Origin: Hydrogenophilus sp.
GTDB taxonomy: Bacteria; Pseudomonadota; Gammaproteobacteria; Burkholderiales; Thiobacillaceae
Length of the DNA: 64,000 nucleotides
NCBI GenBank assembly: GCA_020725265.1
Contig: DYFK01000001.1
Coordinates: 1 to 64,000 of the forward strand
Direction of reading: 5' to 3'
Part shown: piece by piece, positions 8,256 through 17,367 of the stretch
How positions within the stretch are numbered: the first letter of the stretch is position 1
Layout of the letters: each line of letters opens with the position of its first letter
Notes under the pieces: model-generated
Told to the model about the DNA's origin: nothing
The model's database searches: none
Seen by the model: only the letters and a program-made list of their open reading frames with translations
Translations under genes and position numbers: made by a program

Positions 8256-10220
8256 ATGAGCTCCAACCGATCGACACCGACTTTGGTCAACGATTTCGAG
8301 GCCTACAGCCAGTGGCGCACCGAACTCTCGCGCCGTATCGCCGACTACCGGCAATGGCTGGCCCGCGAGGATCTCACCGACTCGCAACGCGACCTGCGCC
8401 TGCAACAGGTACTCGACCGGCTCGCGGAAGACAAACTCCACGTCGCCTTCGTCGCCGAGTTCTCGCGCGGAAAATCGGAACTGATCAACGCCATTTTCCT
8501 TTCCGATCTCAAGCAGCGTCTGCTGCCATCCACCGCCGGCCGGACCACGATGTGCCCAACCGAGCTGCTCTACGATCCGGCCAAGCCACCGATGATCGAG
8601 CTGCTGCCCATCGATACGCGCGGCGGTTCCGCCACCATCGCCGAATACAAGACCTATCCCGACGAATGGGTGCAGGTCGCCATGGATACCTCATCGCCGG
8701 ACAGCGTGGCCGAGGCCATGCGCGAAGTCTGCCGGACCAAGCAGGTCGACGTCGCCGAGGCAATCCGCTACGGGCTGTACGACCCGGAAGACCAGAATGT
8801 CGGCTACGGCATCGACGACAACGGCATGGTCACGATCCCGGCCTGGCGGCACGCAATCATCAACTTCCCGCATCCGTTCCTGGAAAAGGGCCTGGTCGTC
8901 TACGACACGCCAGGGCTCAACGCCATCGGCGTGGAACCGGAACTGACCTTCAACCTGCTGCCGAACGCGCACGCGGTGCTGTTCGTGCTGGCCGCCGACA
9001 CCGGCGTCACCAAATCCGACATCGAAGTCTGGCGCAACCACATCCACGCGCGCGGCAACAATCGCGGCCGCCTGGTCGCCCTCAACAAGATCGACGGCCA
9101 GTGGGACGCGCTCAAGACCGAGGAACAGATCGACGCCGAAATCGAGGGACAGGCGCGTTCCTGCGCGGAACTGCTAGGCATCGGCCGCGAACAGATCTAC
9201 CCGGTGTCGGCGCAGAAAGGCCTGCTCGCCAAGATCAATGGCGACCAGGAACTGTTGCGCCGCAGCCGCCTGGCCGATCTGGAGCGGGCACTGTCCGAGG
9301 AACTGATCTCCTCCAAGCAGGCCATCGTTCGCGATCAAACCGAGGCCGAACTTGGCGACCTGCTGGAAAACAGCCTGTCCGTGCTGGAGGCTCGCCGCCG
9401 CGGCGTCGACGAACAGCTGACCGAACTGCGTGGCTTGCAGGGCAAGAACCAGGATGTGGTCGAACACATCATGACCAAGATCGCGGCCGACAAGACCGCG
9501 TTCGAACGTGGCCTCCAGCAGTTTCAGGCACTGCGCTCCGTCTATTCGCAGCAGAGCATCAAGCTGTTCTCCGAAATCGGCATGGACGTCCTCCGCGGCG
9601 AAGTGCGAACGGCGCGCGAGGCCATGGTGCAGAGCCGGTTCACCAAGGGCATCCGTGAAGCCATGACCGGATTTTTCCAGCGCGTCGACGCGCACATGGA
9701 ACACGCAGGTTTCCAGATCGAGGAAATCGACAAGATGATGGCGGCCATGTACCAGAAGCTGAACCAGGAGCACGGCATCCACCTGAACGCGATTCCGGCG
9801 TTCTCGATGCTCCGCTACCGCAAGGAAATGCAGCGCCTGGAAGCGACCTACGACGAACATTTCAACACCTTCTACAACCTGCTCACGACCGAGCAGTACA
9901 CGCTCACGACCCGCTTCTTCGAAACCCTGGCCAGCCGGGTGGTGCAGGTCTTCGAAATCCTCAACAAGGATGTCGAGAACTGGCTGAAGATGGTGATGTC
10001 CCCCATGGAGGGCCAGGTCCGTGAACACCAAATGCAGTTGCGACGGCGACTGGAGAGCGTCAAACGCATCCACAAGGCAGCCGACACGCTGGAAGACCGG
10101 ATCGAGGAACTGGAACAGATGCGCAAGGAAGTCGAACGCCAGATCCGTGAACTGGCGGCGCTGTCCAACGCCATCCACGCCACTCTGACTCCGGATGCGA
10201 CGCTGCGCGCGGCCGCCTGA
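8256..10220 (+). CDS. Dynamin-like GTPase
   Basis: The 654-residue product has a G1 loop AEFSRGKS (about residues 67-74), DTPG as G3 (about 217), and NKID as G4 (about 277). After the GTPase domain come long helical segments and a C-terminal coiled coil (EDRIEELEQMRKEVERQIREL). This is the architecture of bacterial dynamin-like proteins, which act on or near membranes. No clear transmembrane span is visible. The start at 8256 is preferred over an upstream in-frame codon at 8199 because the extra segment is Cys/His/Arg-rich and not protein-like. It stands alone between mutM and a strong terminator. The cellular role is not established. Confidence 0.88.
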   Translation: MSSNRSTPTLVNDFEAYSQWRTELSRRIADYRQWLAREDLTDSQRDLRLQQVLDRLAEDKLHVAFVAEFSRGKSELINAIFLSDLKQRLLPSTAGRTTMCPTELLYDPAKPPMIELLPIDTRGGSATIAEYKTYPDEWVQVAMDTSSPDSVAEAMREVCRTKQVDVAEAIRYGLYDPEDQNVGYGIDDNGMVTIPAWRHAIINFPHPFLEKGLVVYDTPGLNAIGVEPELTFNLLPNAHAVLFVLAADTGVTKSDIEVWRNHIHARGNNRGRLVALNKIDGQWDALKTEEQIDAEIEGQARSCAELLGIGREQIYPVSAQKGLLAKINGDQELLRRSRLADLERALSEELISSKQAIVRDQTEAELGDLLENSLSVLEARRRGVDEQLTELRGLQGKNQDVVEHIMTKIAADKTAFERGLQQFQALRSVYSQQSIKLFSEIGMDVLRGEVRTAREAMVQSRFTKGIREAMTGFFQRVDAHMEHAGFQIEEIDKMMAAMYQKLNQEHGIHLNAIPAFSMLRYRKEMQRLEATYDEHFNTFYNLLTTEQYTLTTRFFETLASRVVQVFEILNKDVENWLKMVMSPMEGQVREHQMQLRRRLESVKRIHKAADTLEDRIEELEQMRKEVERQIRELAALSNAIHATLTPDATLRAAA

Positions 10221-10234
10221 TCCTGGGGTTCCGC

Positions 10235-10281
10235 CCGGAAACGAAAAAAGCGCGGCCTGACCGCGCTTTTTTCGTTTCCGG
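10235..10281. terminator. Bidirectional rho-independent terminator
   Basis: A long, nearly perfect hairpin (CCGGAAACGAAAAAAGCGCGG, loop CCTGA, then its complement) has A and T runs embedded in both arms. It can end both the plus-strand GTPase transcript and the minus-strand ferredoxin transcript. Confidence 0.92.
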
Positions 10282-10298
10282 CACGACGGCCGTGAAGG

Positions 10299-10592
<294 letters not shown>

Positions 10593-11072
10593 TCAGGCGA
10601 AACGCGCCACCAGGCGTTCAGCCACGAGCGGGTGCACGAAAGCCGAGACATCGCCATGCAGGCGCGCGATCTCGCGCACCATGCTGGCGGAAACGAACAT
10701 ATGCTGCTCCGCCGGCGTGAGGAACACGGTTTCCATGCGTGGATCCAGCCGCCGATTCATGCCGGCGAGCTGGAATTCATATTCGAAGTCCGAGGAAGCG
10801 CGCAAGCCTCGCAACACCATGCGCGCGCCCAGGCCGCGCACGAAATCGACCAGCAGACCATCGAACGGCAACACCCGCACCCCCGCCACGTCAGCCAATA
10901 CCTGGCGCGCCATGTCGACACGTTCATCGAGTGGAAAACAGGGCTGTTTGGCCGAGCTCTCGGCCACCGCCACCACGACCTCGTCGAACAGCCCGAGCGC
11001 GCGCCGAATCAGATCCTCGTGCCCGCGGGTCAGGGGGTCGAAGGTTCCCGGATAGACGATGGCGCGTTTCAA
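10593..11072 (-). CDS. coaD: Phosphopantetheine adenylyltransferase
   Basis: This is the penultimate step of coenzyme A synthesis. The nucleotidyltransferase motif YPGTFDPLTRGHEDLI (T/HxGH type) is at the N-terminus, with RGLRASSDFEYEFQLAG and VSASMVREIA further on. A TTG at 11072, overlapping the rsmD stop as TTGA, gives 159 residues, the same length as E. coli CoaD. The longer upstream extension seen in the open frame lies inside rsmD and is not conserved in type. Confidence 0.93.
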   Translation of the reverse strand: MKRAIVYPGTFDPLTRGHEDLIRRALGLFDEVVVAVAESSAKQPCFPLDERVDMARQVLADVAGVRVLPFDGLLVDFVRGLGARMVLRGLRASSDFEYEFQLAGMNRRLDPRMETVFLTPAEQHMFVSASMVREIARLHGDVSAFVHPLVAERLVARFA

Positions 11073-11614
11073 ACTGGCTCCAGCAAGCAGTAGTGGGCAT
11101 GGCCGGCCCGCCCTTGATGGGTCGCGGACAACCCCTCTACGCACGGAAACGCAGCCGCTTCGGCGTAGATTTTACCGCCCGGACGCAACCGTGTCGCCGC
11201 GCATCGCAACGCTTCCGGCAATAAACCGCTGTCGAACGGAGGATCGAGAAAGATCAGGTCGAAGGACTCGCCCGGCGAGCGCAGGTACGCAATGGCGTCG
11301 ACACGCGCGATTTCGACACGGCCAGCGGCAAGCCGCTCGGCGTTTCCGCGCAGGGCCGCATGCGCGGCGGCATCGCGTTCAAGCATGATCACGCGCGCGG
11401 CGCCACGCGACACCGCCTCGAATCCGAGCGCGCCGCTACCGGCGAAAGCGTCCAGGCAGGTCAAGCCATCCAGGCGTTGCCCCAGCCAGTTGAACAACGT
11501 TTCCCGAACCCGGTCCGGCGTCGGCCGCAGACCGGGGAGATCGGGAAACCTCAGAATTCGCCCGCGAAACTGGCCACCGATGACGCGGACCGTGTTACTT
11601 CCGCGCGTTCTCAA
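11069..11614 (-). CDS. rsmD: 16S rRNA (guanine966-N2)-methyltransferase RsmD
   Basis: A SAM-dependent methyltransferase with the N-terminal VRVIGGQFRGR segment, SAM-binding motif DAFAGSGALGFEA, and catalytic DPPF. The start is uncertain: a TTG at 11614 gives 181 residues and overlaps the upstream M16 gene by about 20 bases. No ATG lies close to the conserved N-terminus. It is coupled downstream to coaD by a TTGA overlap, the usual rsmD-coaD pairing. Confidence 0.9.
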   Translation of the reverse strand: MRTRGSNTVRVIGGQFRGRILRFPDLPGLRPTPDRVRETLFNWLGQRLDGLTCLDAFAGSGALGFEAVSRGAARVIMLERDAAAHAALRGNAERLAAGRVEIARVDAIAYLRSPGESFDLIFLDPPFDSGLLPEALRCAATRLRPGGKIYAEAAAFPCVEGLSATHQGRAGHAHYCLLEPV

Positions 11615-12926
11615 TCTGTCCGCCGACGACGACCGTGGCCATGGCTTCCGGGCGCACCCGCGCGCGGAAGGCGCGCGCGATGTCGTCGCGACCGACCGCG
11701 GCAACCTTGGCCGGATAGGTATCGAGCCAATCCAACGGCAGCCGGTAGAAACCGATCACGGCAAGGTATTCGAGGATTTTCCGGTTGCTGTCGATCCGCA
11801 GCGGGAAGCCGCCGATCAGGTTGTTCTTGGCCTGTTCGAGTTCCGCTTCGCTCGGCCCCGATTCCAGATAGCGCGCCAGCTCCTCGCGCACCGTGGCGAC
11901 CGCCTCGGCGGTGCTCTCCCGCCGGGTTTGCAGACCGATCTGGAACGGCCCCAGTTCACGCATCGGCATGAAGTAGCTGTAGACGCTGTAGGCGAGGCCT
12001 TTCTTCTGGCGAACGCTTTCGGTCAGACGGGAATCGAACCCGCCGCCGCCCAGCACATAGTTGCCGACATGCAGCGGGAAGTAATCCGGATCCTCGCGCT
12101 TCAGCCCGGGCAGTCCCATGAACAGATGGCTCTGGGTGGCGTGATGCGGTAACACCCGCTCGCCGGGCGTGGCGCTGTCCGGCGCCGGCGCGATCGGTTC
12201 GGGCGCCGGTCCCGGCGGCAGGCCGACGGCCAGCCGGCTTGCCAGTGCCTCCGCCTGAGCGCGGGTCAGATCCCCCATCAGGGCGATGCTCATGTTGGCG
12301 GCGCGATAGTGGCGATGGTGGAAATCCGCCAGTTCGCTGGCGGTCAACGCGCGCACGCTGTCAACCTCTCCGCTCTCGTGCAGGCCGTAGGGGTGCTCGC
12401 CGTAGAGCGCGGCCATGAACGCCTTCTCGCCGATGAATTCCGGCTTGGTCGCGGCCTCCTGAAGTGCGGCGACGACACGCGCCTTTTCCCGCTCGACGAT
12501 GGCCGGCTCGAAGCGTGGCCGGGCCAGGACCTCGATCAGCACCGTGACCGCCTGTTCGAGTTCGTTGGCGCCGCTGAGCGTGCGCAGGGTGAAACCGGCG
12601 CGGTCGGCGTCGAAGCGGCCGGACAGGATGGCGCCGACGTCGGCCATCCGTTCGGCGATGTCGCGCTCGCTGTAAGGGCCGGCACCCAGGCTCATGACAT
12701 GCCGCGTCAGGTTTGCAAGGCCGGAACGGGCGCGGGTATCGCGGGCGCTGCCGGCATCGAAGTCGACACTGACGTCGAGCATGGGCAGATCGTGATTCTC
12801 GACGAAGTAGACGCGCGCGCCTTCCGGCGTGACCCAATGGCGGATGTCCAGCCCGGCGCGGACGCCACTGGAAACGGTCAGGACCAGCAGGCTGACAAGC
12901 GTGATGAAGAAGCGCTTAGCGGACAT
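11595..12926 (-). CDS. M16-family zinc-peptidase-like protein, non-catalytic subunit
   Basis: The 443-residue product has an N-terminal signal sequence (MSAKRFFITLVSLLVLTVSSGVRA), so it is probably periplasmic. The fold markers of the insulinase/processing-peptidase family are present (WVTPEGARVYFVENHDLPM, the later LPGLKREDPDYFPLHVGNYVLGGGGFDSRL). The zinc motif HxxEH is absent; the equivalent stretch reads LANLTRHVM. It is the partner of the active M16 protein encoded just upstream, with an 11-base overlap. Such active/inactive pairs act as heterodimers in related systems; that this pair does so is inference. Confidence 0.9.
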   Translation of the reverse strand: MSAKRFFITLVSLLVLTVSSGVRAGLDIRHWVTPEGARVYFVENHDLPMLDVSVDFDAGSARDTRARSGLANLTRHVMSLGAGPYSERDIAERMADVGAILSGRFDADRAGFTLRTLSGANELEQAVTVLIEVLARPRFEPAIVEREKARVVAALQEAATKPEFIGEKAFMAALYGEHPYGLHESGEVDSVRALTASELADFHHRHYRAANMSIALMGDLTRAQAEALASRLAVGLPPGPAPEPIAPAPDSATPGERVLPHHATQSHLFMGLPGLKREDPDYFPLHVGNYVLGGGGFDSRLTESVRQKKGLAYSVYSYFMPMRELGPFQIGLQTRRESTAEAVATVREELARYLESGPSEAELEQAKNNLIGGFPLRIDSNRKILEYLAVIGFYRLPLDWLDTYPAKVAAVGRDDIARAFRARVRPEAMATVVVGGQIENARK

Positions 12927-14292
12927 GGAGACCTCCCATCGTGTTGCGCGCGGCGGGTTGCCCTTCCGGGATCGGCAGCGGATCGAGCACGGCCACGGTC
13001 AGCCGGTCATCGACCAGATATTTCGCCGCCACCGCCCGCACCTGCTCCGCGGTAACCCCGCGCAGACCGGCATAACGGACCTCGCGGTCACGGTAATCGA
13101 GGCCGACGTTGATCCAGTCGCCGATCTGCATGGCCTGGTAGAACAGTGAATCCTGCTGGAACACCTGGCCGGCGAGCACTTGGGCCTTGACCCTGGCGAG
13201 TTCCGGCTCCCGGATGCCTTCGTCGACCACGCGCGCGATCTCGGCCTTGAGCGCGGCCTGAACGGCGGCCACGGCATGGCCCTCGGCCGGGGTCGCATCG
13301 ACGATGAACAGGCCGGAACCACGCGAGATGGCGTCGAAACCCGCCCCGACCTCGGTAGCGATGCGCTGGTCGCGCACCAGCGACTGATTGAGCCGCGCCG
13401 AGGCATGGCCATCGAGCACCCCAGCCAGAATCTCCAGGGCATAGGGCTCCCATTCCTCGGCCGGTCGGGTCAGCCGCGGCGCGTGCCAGGCCAACGCCAC
13501 CAACGGCAGCTTGGCCGGCGCCTTGACCGTGACCTGACGGATACCGTTCTGCTCGCGTTCGCGCACCGCCTTGCGCTCCGGCAGCGGTCGAGCCGGAATC
13601 ACGCCGAAATACTTGCGCGCCCAGGCGAACACCTGATCCGGCTCGACATCACCGGCGACCACCAGGGTCGCGTTGGCGGGCGTGTACCAGCGCTCATACC
13701 AGTCGCGCGCGTCTTCCACCCGCATGTTCTCGAGATCCGTCATCCAGCCGATCACCGGATGCCGGTAAGGGTGTGTCTCGTAGGCCGTGGCCATGAGCGC
13801 CTCGTACAGGCGGGCTTGCGGATTGTCGTCGGTACGCAGCCGGCGCTCCTCCATCACCACCTTGATTTCCTTGGCGAACTCGTCCGGCGACAGAACCAGA
13901 TTGACCATGCGGTCGGCCTCCAGCTTGAGCGCCAGTTCCAGCCGATCCTTTCGCAAGGTCTGGAAATAGGTGGTGTTGTCGCGCGAGGTGAAGGCATTCT
14001 CGCGGCCGCCGGCGGCGGCGATGCGCTTTGAAAACTCGCCGGCGGGAACATCGCGGGTGCCCTTGAACATCATGTGTTCGAGCACGTGGGCGACACCGGT
14101 GACGCCGTAACTTTCGTCCATGGCGCCGGCCCGGTACCAGACCTGGGAGACCGCCACCGGCGCGCGCCGGTCGATCTTGACGACGACCCGCATGCCGTTG
14201 TCCAGGGTTTCCTCGACGATGCTCGCCAGTGCCGGCTGGGCCAGCAGCAAGGCGCAGACCAAGACTAATGCTCCGTGGATGATGAATTGCAT
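12916..14292 (-). CDS. M16-family zinc peptidase, catalytic subunit
   Basis: The 458-residue product has a signal peptide (MQFIIHGALVLVCALLLAQPALA) and the inverted zinc motif HVLEH at about residues 69-73, with the downstream EIKVVMEERR glutamate about 75 residues later that completes the metal site. The DNGMRVVVKIDRRAPV start of the domain is typical. The start at 14292 is used; 14328 is an in-frame alternative. It is first in a minus-strand operon with the inactive M16 partner, rsmD and coaD, and is divergent from ftsY. Confidence 0.92.
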   Translation of the reverse strand: MQFIIHGALVLVCALLLAQPALASIVEETLDNGMRVVVKIDRRAPVAVSQVWYRAGAMDESYGVTGVAHVLEHMMFKGTRDVPAGEFSKRIAAAGGRENAFTSRDNTTYFQTLRKDRLELALKLEADRMVNLVLSPDEFAKEIKVVMEERRLRTDDNPQARLYEALMATAYETHPYRHPVIGWMTDLENMRVEDARDWYERWYTPANATLVVAGDVEPDQVFAWARKYFGVIPARPLPERKAVREREQNGIRQVTVKAPAKLPLVALAWHAPRLTRPAEEWEPYALEILAGVLDGHASARLNQSLVRDQRIATEVGAGFDAISRGSGLFIVDATPAEGHAVAAVQAALKAEIARVVDEGIREPELARVKAQVLAGQVFQQDSLFYQAMQIGDWINVGLDYRDREVRYAGLRGVTAEQVRAVAAKYLVDDRLTVAVLDPLPIPEGQPAARNTMGGLHVR

Positions 14293-14373
14293 GGGCTTGG
14301 GGCTCGGACGGTGACGAAGAAGGCGCATGATAGAATTTCCCGGCTTGCAACGCAGCCTGTGATCCTTTCTCCC

Positions 14374-15420
14374 GTGTTTGGTTTCTTCAAATCCCGCAAG
14401 TCCGAAAGCCCCGCGCCCGACACGGTCGAACCCGCGTCGACGCCAGCCGTCCCGGCCAGCGTCAGCATCGCCACATCCGAGCCGGCACCCGCCCCCGAAG
14501 AATCGTCGCGTCCGTCCTGGGCGCAACGTCTCAAGCAGGGCCTGTCACGCACGCGCGAGGCCTTCACCGGCCAGATCGCCGGCCTGTTTGGCGTGGGCGC
14601 GAAAATCGACGAGGACTTGTTCGAGGAATTGGAAACCGTGCTGCTCACCGCCGACGTCGGCGTCGAGGCAACCCAGCACCTGATCGAACGGCTGCGCGGC
14701 CGCGTGCGCAAGGAACGCCTGACCGAGGCGGAACAGCTCAAGGCCGCGCTCAAGTCGGAACTGACCGATTTGCTGACACCACTGGAAAAACCGCTCGACA
14801 CCGGGAGCGCCAAACCGTTCGTGATCATGCTGGCCGGTGTCAACGGCGCCGGCAAGACCACCACCATCGGCAAGCTGGCGCGCCGTTTCCAGCTCGATGG
14901 CAAGCGCGTGCTGCTCGCCGCCGGCGACACCTTTCGCGCCGCCGCGCGCGAGCAACTGGCCGAATGGGGCGCGCGCAACAATGTCGAGGTCATCGCCTCG
15001 CAGGCCGGCGACCCCGCCGCCGTCATCTTCGACGCGATCCAGTCGGCCAAGGCGCGCGGCATCGACATCGTGCTCGCCGACACCGCCGGCCGCCTGCCCA
15101 CCCAGCTCAACCTGATGGAGGAAATCCGCAAGGTCAGGCGCGTCATCCAGAAGGCCGACGCCAGCGCGCCCCACGAGGTCCTGCTGGTGCTCGACGCCAA
15201 CATCGGCCAGAACGCGCTGACCCAGGTCAAGGCTTTCGACGAGGCGCTCGGCCTGACCGGCCTGGTGATGACCAAGCTGGACGGCACCGCCAAGGGTGGC
15301 GTCATCGCCGCGCTGGCCAAGCGACAGCCGGTGCCGGTGCGCTACATCGGCGTCGGCGAGGGCCTGGAGGATCTGCAACCGTTCCGGGCGGCGGAGTTCG
15401 TCGACGCCCTGTTTTCCTGA
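14374..15420 (+). CDS. ftsY: Signal recognition particle receptor FtsY
   Basis: An SRP-family GTPase that docks the signal recognition particle at the membrane. A GTG start at 14374 yields 348 residues beginning VFGFFKSRKSESP, followed by an acidic Pro/Ala-rich A domain and the NG domain. Motifs include GVNGAGKTTTIGKLA, DTFRAAAREQL, DTAGRLPTQ and TKLDGTAKGG. Upstream in-frame codons exist, but they extend into the divergent M16 gene. It leads an ftsY-ftsE-ftsX operon. Confidence 0.96.
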   Translation: MFGFFKSRKSESPAPDTVEPASTPAVPASVSIATSEPAPAPEESSRPSWAQRLKQGLSRTREAFTGQIAGLFGVGAKIDEDLFEELETVLLTADVGVEATQHLIERLRGRVRKERLTEAEQLKAALKSELTDLLTPLEKPLDTGSAKPFVIMLAGVNGAGKTTTIGKLARRFQLDGKRVLLAAGDTFRAAAREQLAEWGARNNVEVIASQAGDPAAVIFDAIQSAKARGIDIVLADTAGRLPTQLNLMEEIRKVRRVIQKADASAPHEVLLVLDANIGQNALTQVKAFDEALGLTGLVMTKLDGTAKGGVIAALAKRQPVPVRYIGVGEGLEDLQPFRAAEFVDALFS

Positions 15421-15432
15421 TCCGGCGCGCGC

Positions 15433-16098
15433 GTGATCGAGCTGACCGACGTCACCAAGCGCTACCCCGGTGGCCATGAGGCGCTGTCCAATCTCAATCT
15501 GGCCATCGAACAGGGCGAACTGGTGTTCCTGACCGGCCACTCCGGTGCCGGCAAGAGCACGCTGCTCAAGCTCGTCGCCGCGATCGAACGGCCGACCAGC
15601 GGCCATGTCATCGTCAACGGCCAGAACGTCGGCCGCATGAAGCGCGCGGCGCTGCCCTACTTCCGGCGGAACATCGGCCTGATCTTCCAGGACCACAAAC
15701 TCCTCTACGACCGCAACGTGTTCGACAACGTCCTGCTGCCCCTGCACATCCAGGGCATGACCGGCGCCGATGCCGGCAAACGGGTGCGCGCGGCGCTCGA
15801 CAAGGTCGGTCTGCTGAAAAAGGAAAAAGCCCGGCCGATCACCCTCTCCGGCGGCGAACAGCAGCGCCTGTGCATTGCCCGCGCCATCGTCAGCCGCCCG
15901 GCCCTGGTGCTGGCCGACGAGCCGACCGCCAATCTCGACGACGCCTACGCGCGCGACATCATGGACATGTTCCAGGCCTTCAACGAAGTCGGCGTCACCC
16001 TGGTCATCTCCACCCATGACCAGGATCTGATCCGTCGCTATGGCGGCCGCGACGTCCGGCTGGCGTATGGCAGGCAGGTTTCGGAGGCCATGGCATGA
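15433..16098 (+). CDS. ftsE: Cell-division ABC transporter ATPase FtsE
   Basis: The 221-residue ATPase of the FtsEX complex, which activates septal peptidoglycan hydrolases. It has Walker A GHSGAGKST, signature LSGGEQQR, and Walker B LVLADEPT. It starts with GTG 12 bases after the ftsY stop and ends in an ATGA overlap with ftsX. Confidence 0.96.
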   Translation: MIELTDVTKRYPGGHEALSNLNLAIEQGELVFLTGHSGAGKSTLLKLVAAIERPTSGHVIVNGQNVGRMKRAALPYFRRNIGLIFQDHKLLYDRNVFDNVLLPLHIQGMTGADAGKRVRAALDKVGLLKKEKARPITLSGGEQQRLCIARAIVSRPALVLADEPTANLDDAYARDIMDMFQAFNEVGVTLVISTHDQDLIRRYGGRDVRLAYGRQVSEAMA

Positions 16099-17000
16099 GG
16101 GCCTGGCTTGCGCACCACCTGCACAGTCTGGCGACGGCCATGCGCCAATTCGGCGAAACGCCGCTGTCAACGCTGTTCACCATACTCGTCATCGGAGTCG
16201 CGGTCGCACTTCCGGCCGGACTCTACCTACTGCTGACCAACCTCGACCGCGCCGCCGACGGCGTCAAGCCACAAGCCGAGCTGACCCTGTTCCTCAAACT
16301 CGACATCGACGCGACGGCGGGTCGCGCGCTGGCCGAACGGATCGGCCAGGAAGCCGACGTTGCCGAAGTCCGTTTCATCGATCGCGCCGAGGGCATCGCC
16401 CGGCTGGAATCCGCCGGCCTCGCCGACATCGCCGCCGGCCTGCCCGAAAACCCCTTGCCGCACACATTGGTGATCAAGCCGCGAGAGGAAACCGTGACGG
16501 CGATGGAGGCGCTCGGCGCCCGCCTCCAGGTACTACCGGAGAGCGAACGGGTTCTGCTCGACAGCGACTGGATCAAACGCCTGACCGCTCTGATGCAGCT
16601 CGGTCGCGACCTCATCTTCATGCTCGCGGTAATCCTGGGTCTGGCGCTCGCCGCCATCACCGCCAACACCATCCGTCTCCAGATTTACGCCAAGCGCGAT
16701 GAAATCGAAGTTGCCCGGCTGATCGGCGCCACCGATCGTTTCATCCGCCGCCCCTACCTGTATTTCGGTGGCATTCAGGGTCTGGCTGGGGGACTGTCCG
16801 GCTGGCTGCTGGTCATGATCGGACTCGGTCTGCTCGGTGACAGCGTCAGTCAGACCGCCACCGCCTATGGTGTCGAATTCAGTCTGCAAGCGCTGGGACT
16901 CTCGGAGCTGATCGCGCTGCTGTCACTCAGCGCCAGTCTGGGCTGGTTGGGCGCCTTCCTTTCGGTCACCCACACCCTACGCGAAGTCGAGACGTTCTGA
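16095..17000 (+). CDS. ftsX: Cell-division ABC transporter permease FtsX
   Basis: The 301-residue inner-membrane partner of FtsE. A first membrane span lies near residues 21-45 (LSTLFTILVIGVAVALPAG). A periplasmic domain follows, then three C-terminal spans including DLIFMLAVILGLALAAITANT. The cytoplasmic motif YAKRDEIEVARLIGAT is typical. It is coupled to ftsE by ATGA. Confidence 0.95.
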   Translation: MRAWLAHHLHSLATAMRQFGETPLSTLFTILVIGVAVALPAGLYLLLTNLDRAADGVKPQAELTLFLKLDIDATAGRALAERIGQEADVAEVRFIDRAEGIARLESAGLADIAAGLPENPLPHTLVIKPREETVTAMEALGARLQVLPESERVLLDSDWIKRLTALMQLGRDLIFMLAVILGLALAAITANTIRLQIYAKRDEIEVARLIGATDRFIRRPYLYFGGIQGLAGGLSGWLLVMIGLGLLGDSVSQTATAYGVEFSLQALGLSELIALLSLSASLGWLGAFLSVTHTLREVETF

Positions 17001-17367
17001 CGCGGACAGCGCCAACCCGGCGCGCGACCTTCAAGCCAGACCCCGGGCCATTCAGAAATTCGATCGACACCATTTCGACCATTCATTGGCCGGATCGCTG
17101 ATCAGCCTCCATCATGCCAACCATCACGGATGCCCCATCGAGGCTGGAGATCGTCATGAACCCTTCTCTCATGAGTAACAGCGATACCTGGCGGCGCATG
17201 CGCCTCGCGGTTTATCGAGCCATCGCCATGCTGGGCACGGGCATGGCCGGCAGCTGACGCATTCCCGGAGACAGCTCACCGAATAAAGCCTGGCCGGTCA
17301 CTTTTATCAAGGAACCCCGACAACCGATTGGGTATCATTTTTCAGCCTCCCCTCGCGCCTGACTGTC
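17001..17367. other. Intergenic region between ftsX and the HDOD gene
   Basis: This stretch of 367 bases carries one possible small ORF (17156-17257, listed separately). I see no convincing terminator, tRNA or strong promoter; a TATCAT close to 17334 could be a -10 element for the HDOD gene, but no good -35 accompanies it. Confidence 0.5.
17156..17257 (+). CDS. Possible small protein of 33 residues
   Basis: The ATG at 17156 is preceded by GGAG (17146-17149) at good spacing and opens a frame reading MNPSLMSNSDTWRRMRLAVY, then AIAMLGTGMAGS and a stop. The C-terminal half is weakly hydrophobic with Arg residues before it, so it might be a membrane-associated peptide. An in-frame ATG at 17114 lacks a ribosome-binding site. 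I recognise no family and chance occurrence is quite possible. Confidence 0.3.
   Translation: MNPSLMSNSDTWRRMRLAVYRAIAMLGTGMAGS

Noticed and set aside
14545-16170. 541-codon minus-strand frame opposite ftsY and ftsE
   Set aside because: Shadow of two well-supported GTP/ATPases.
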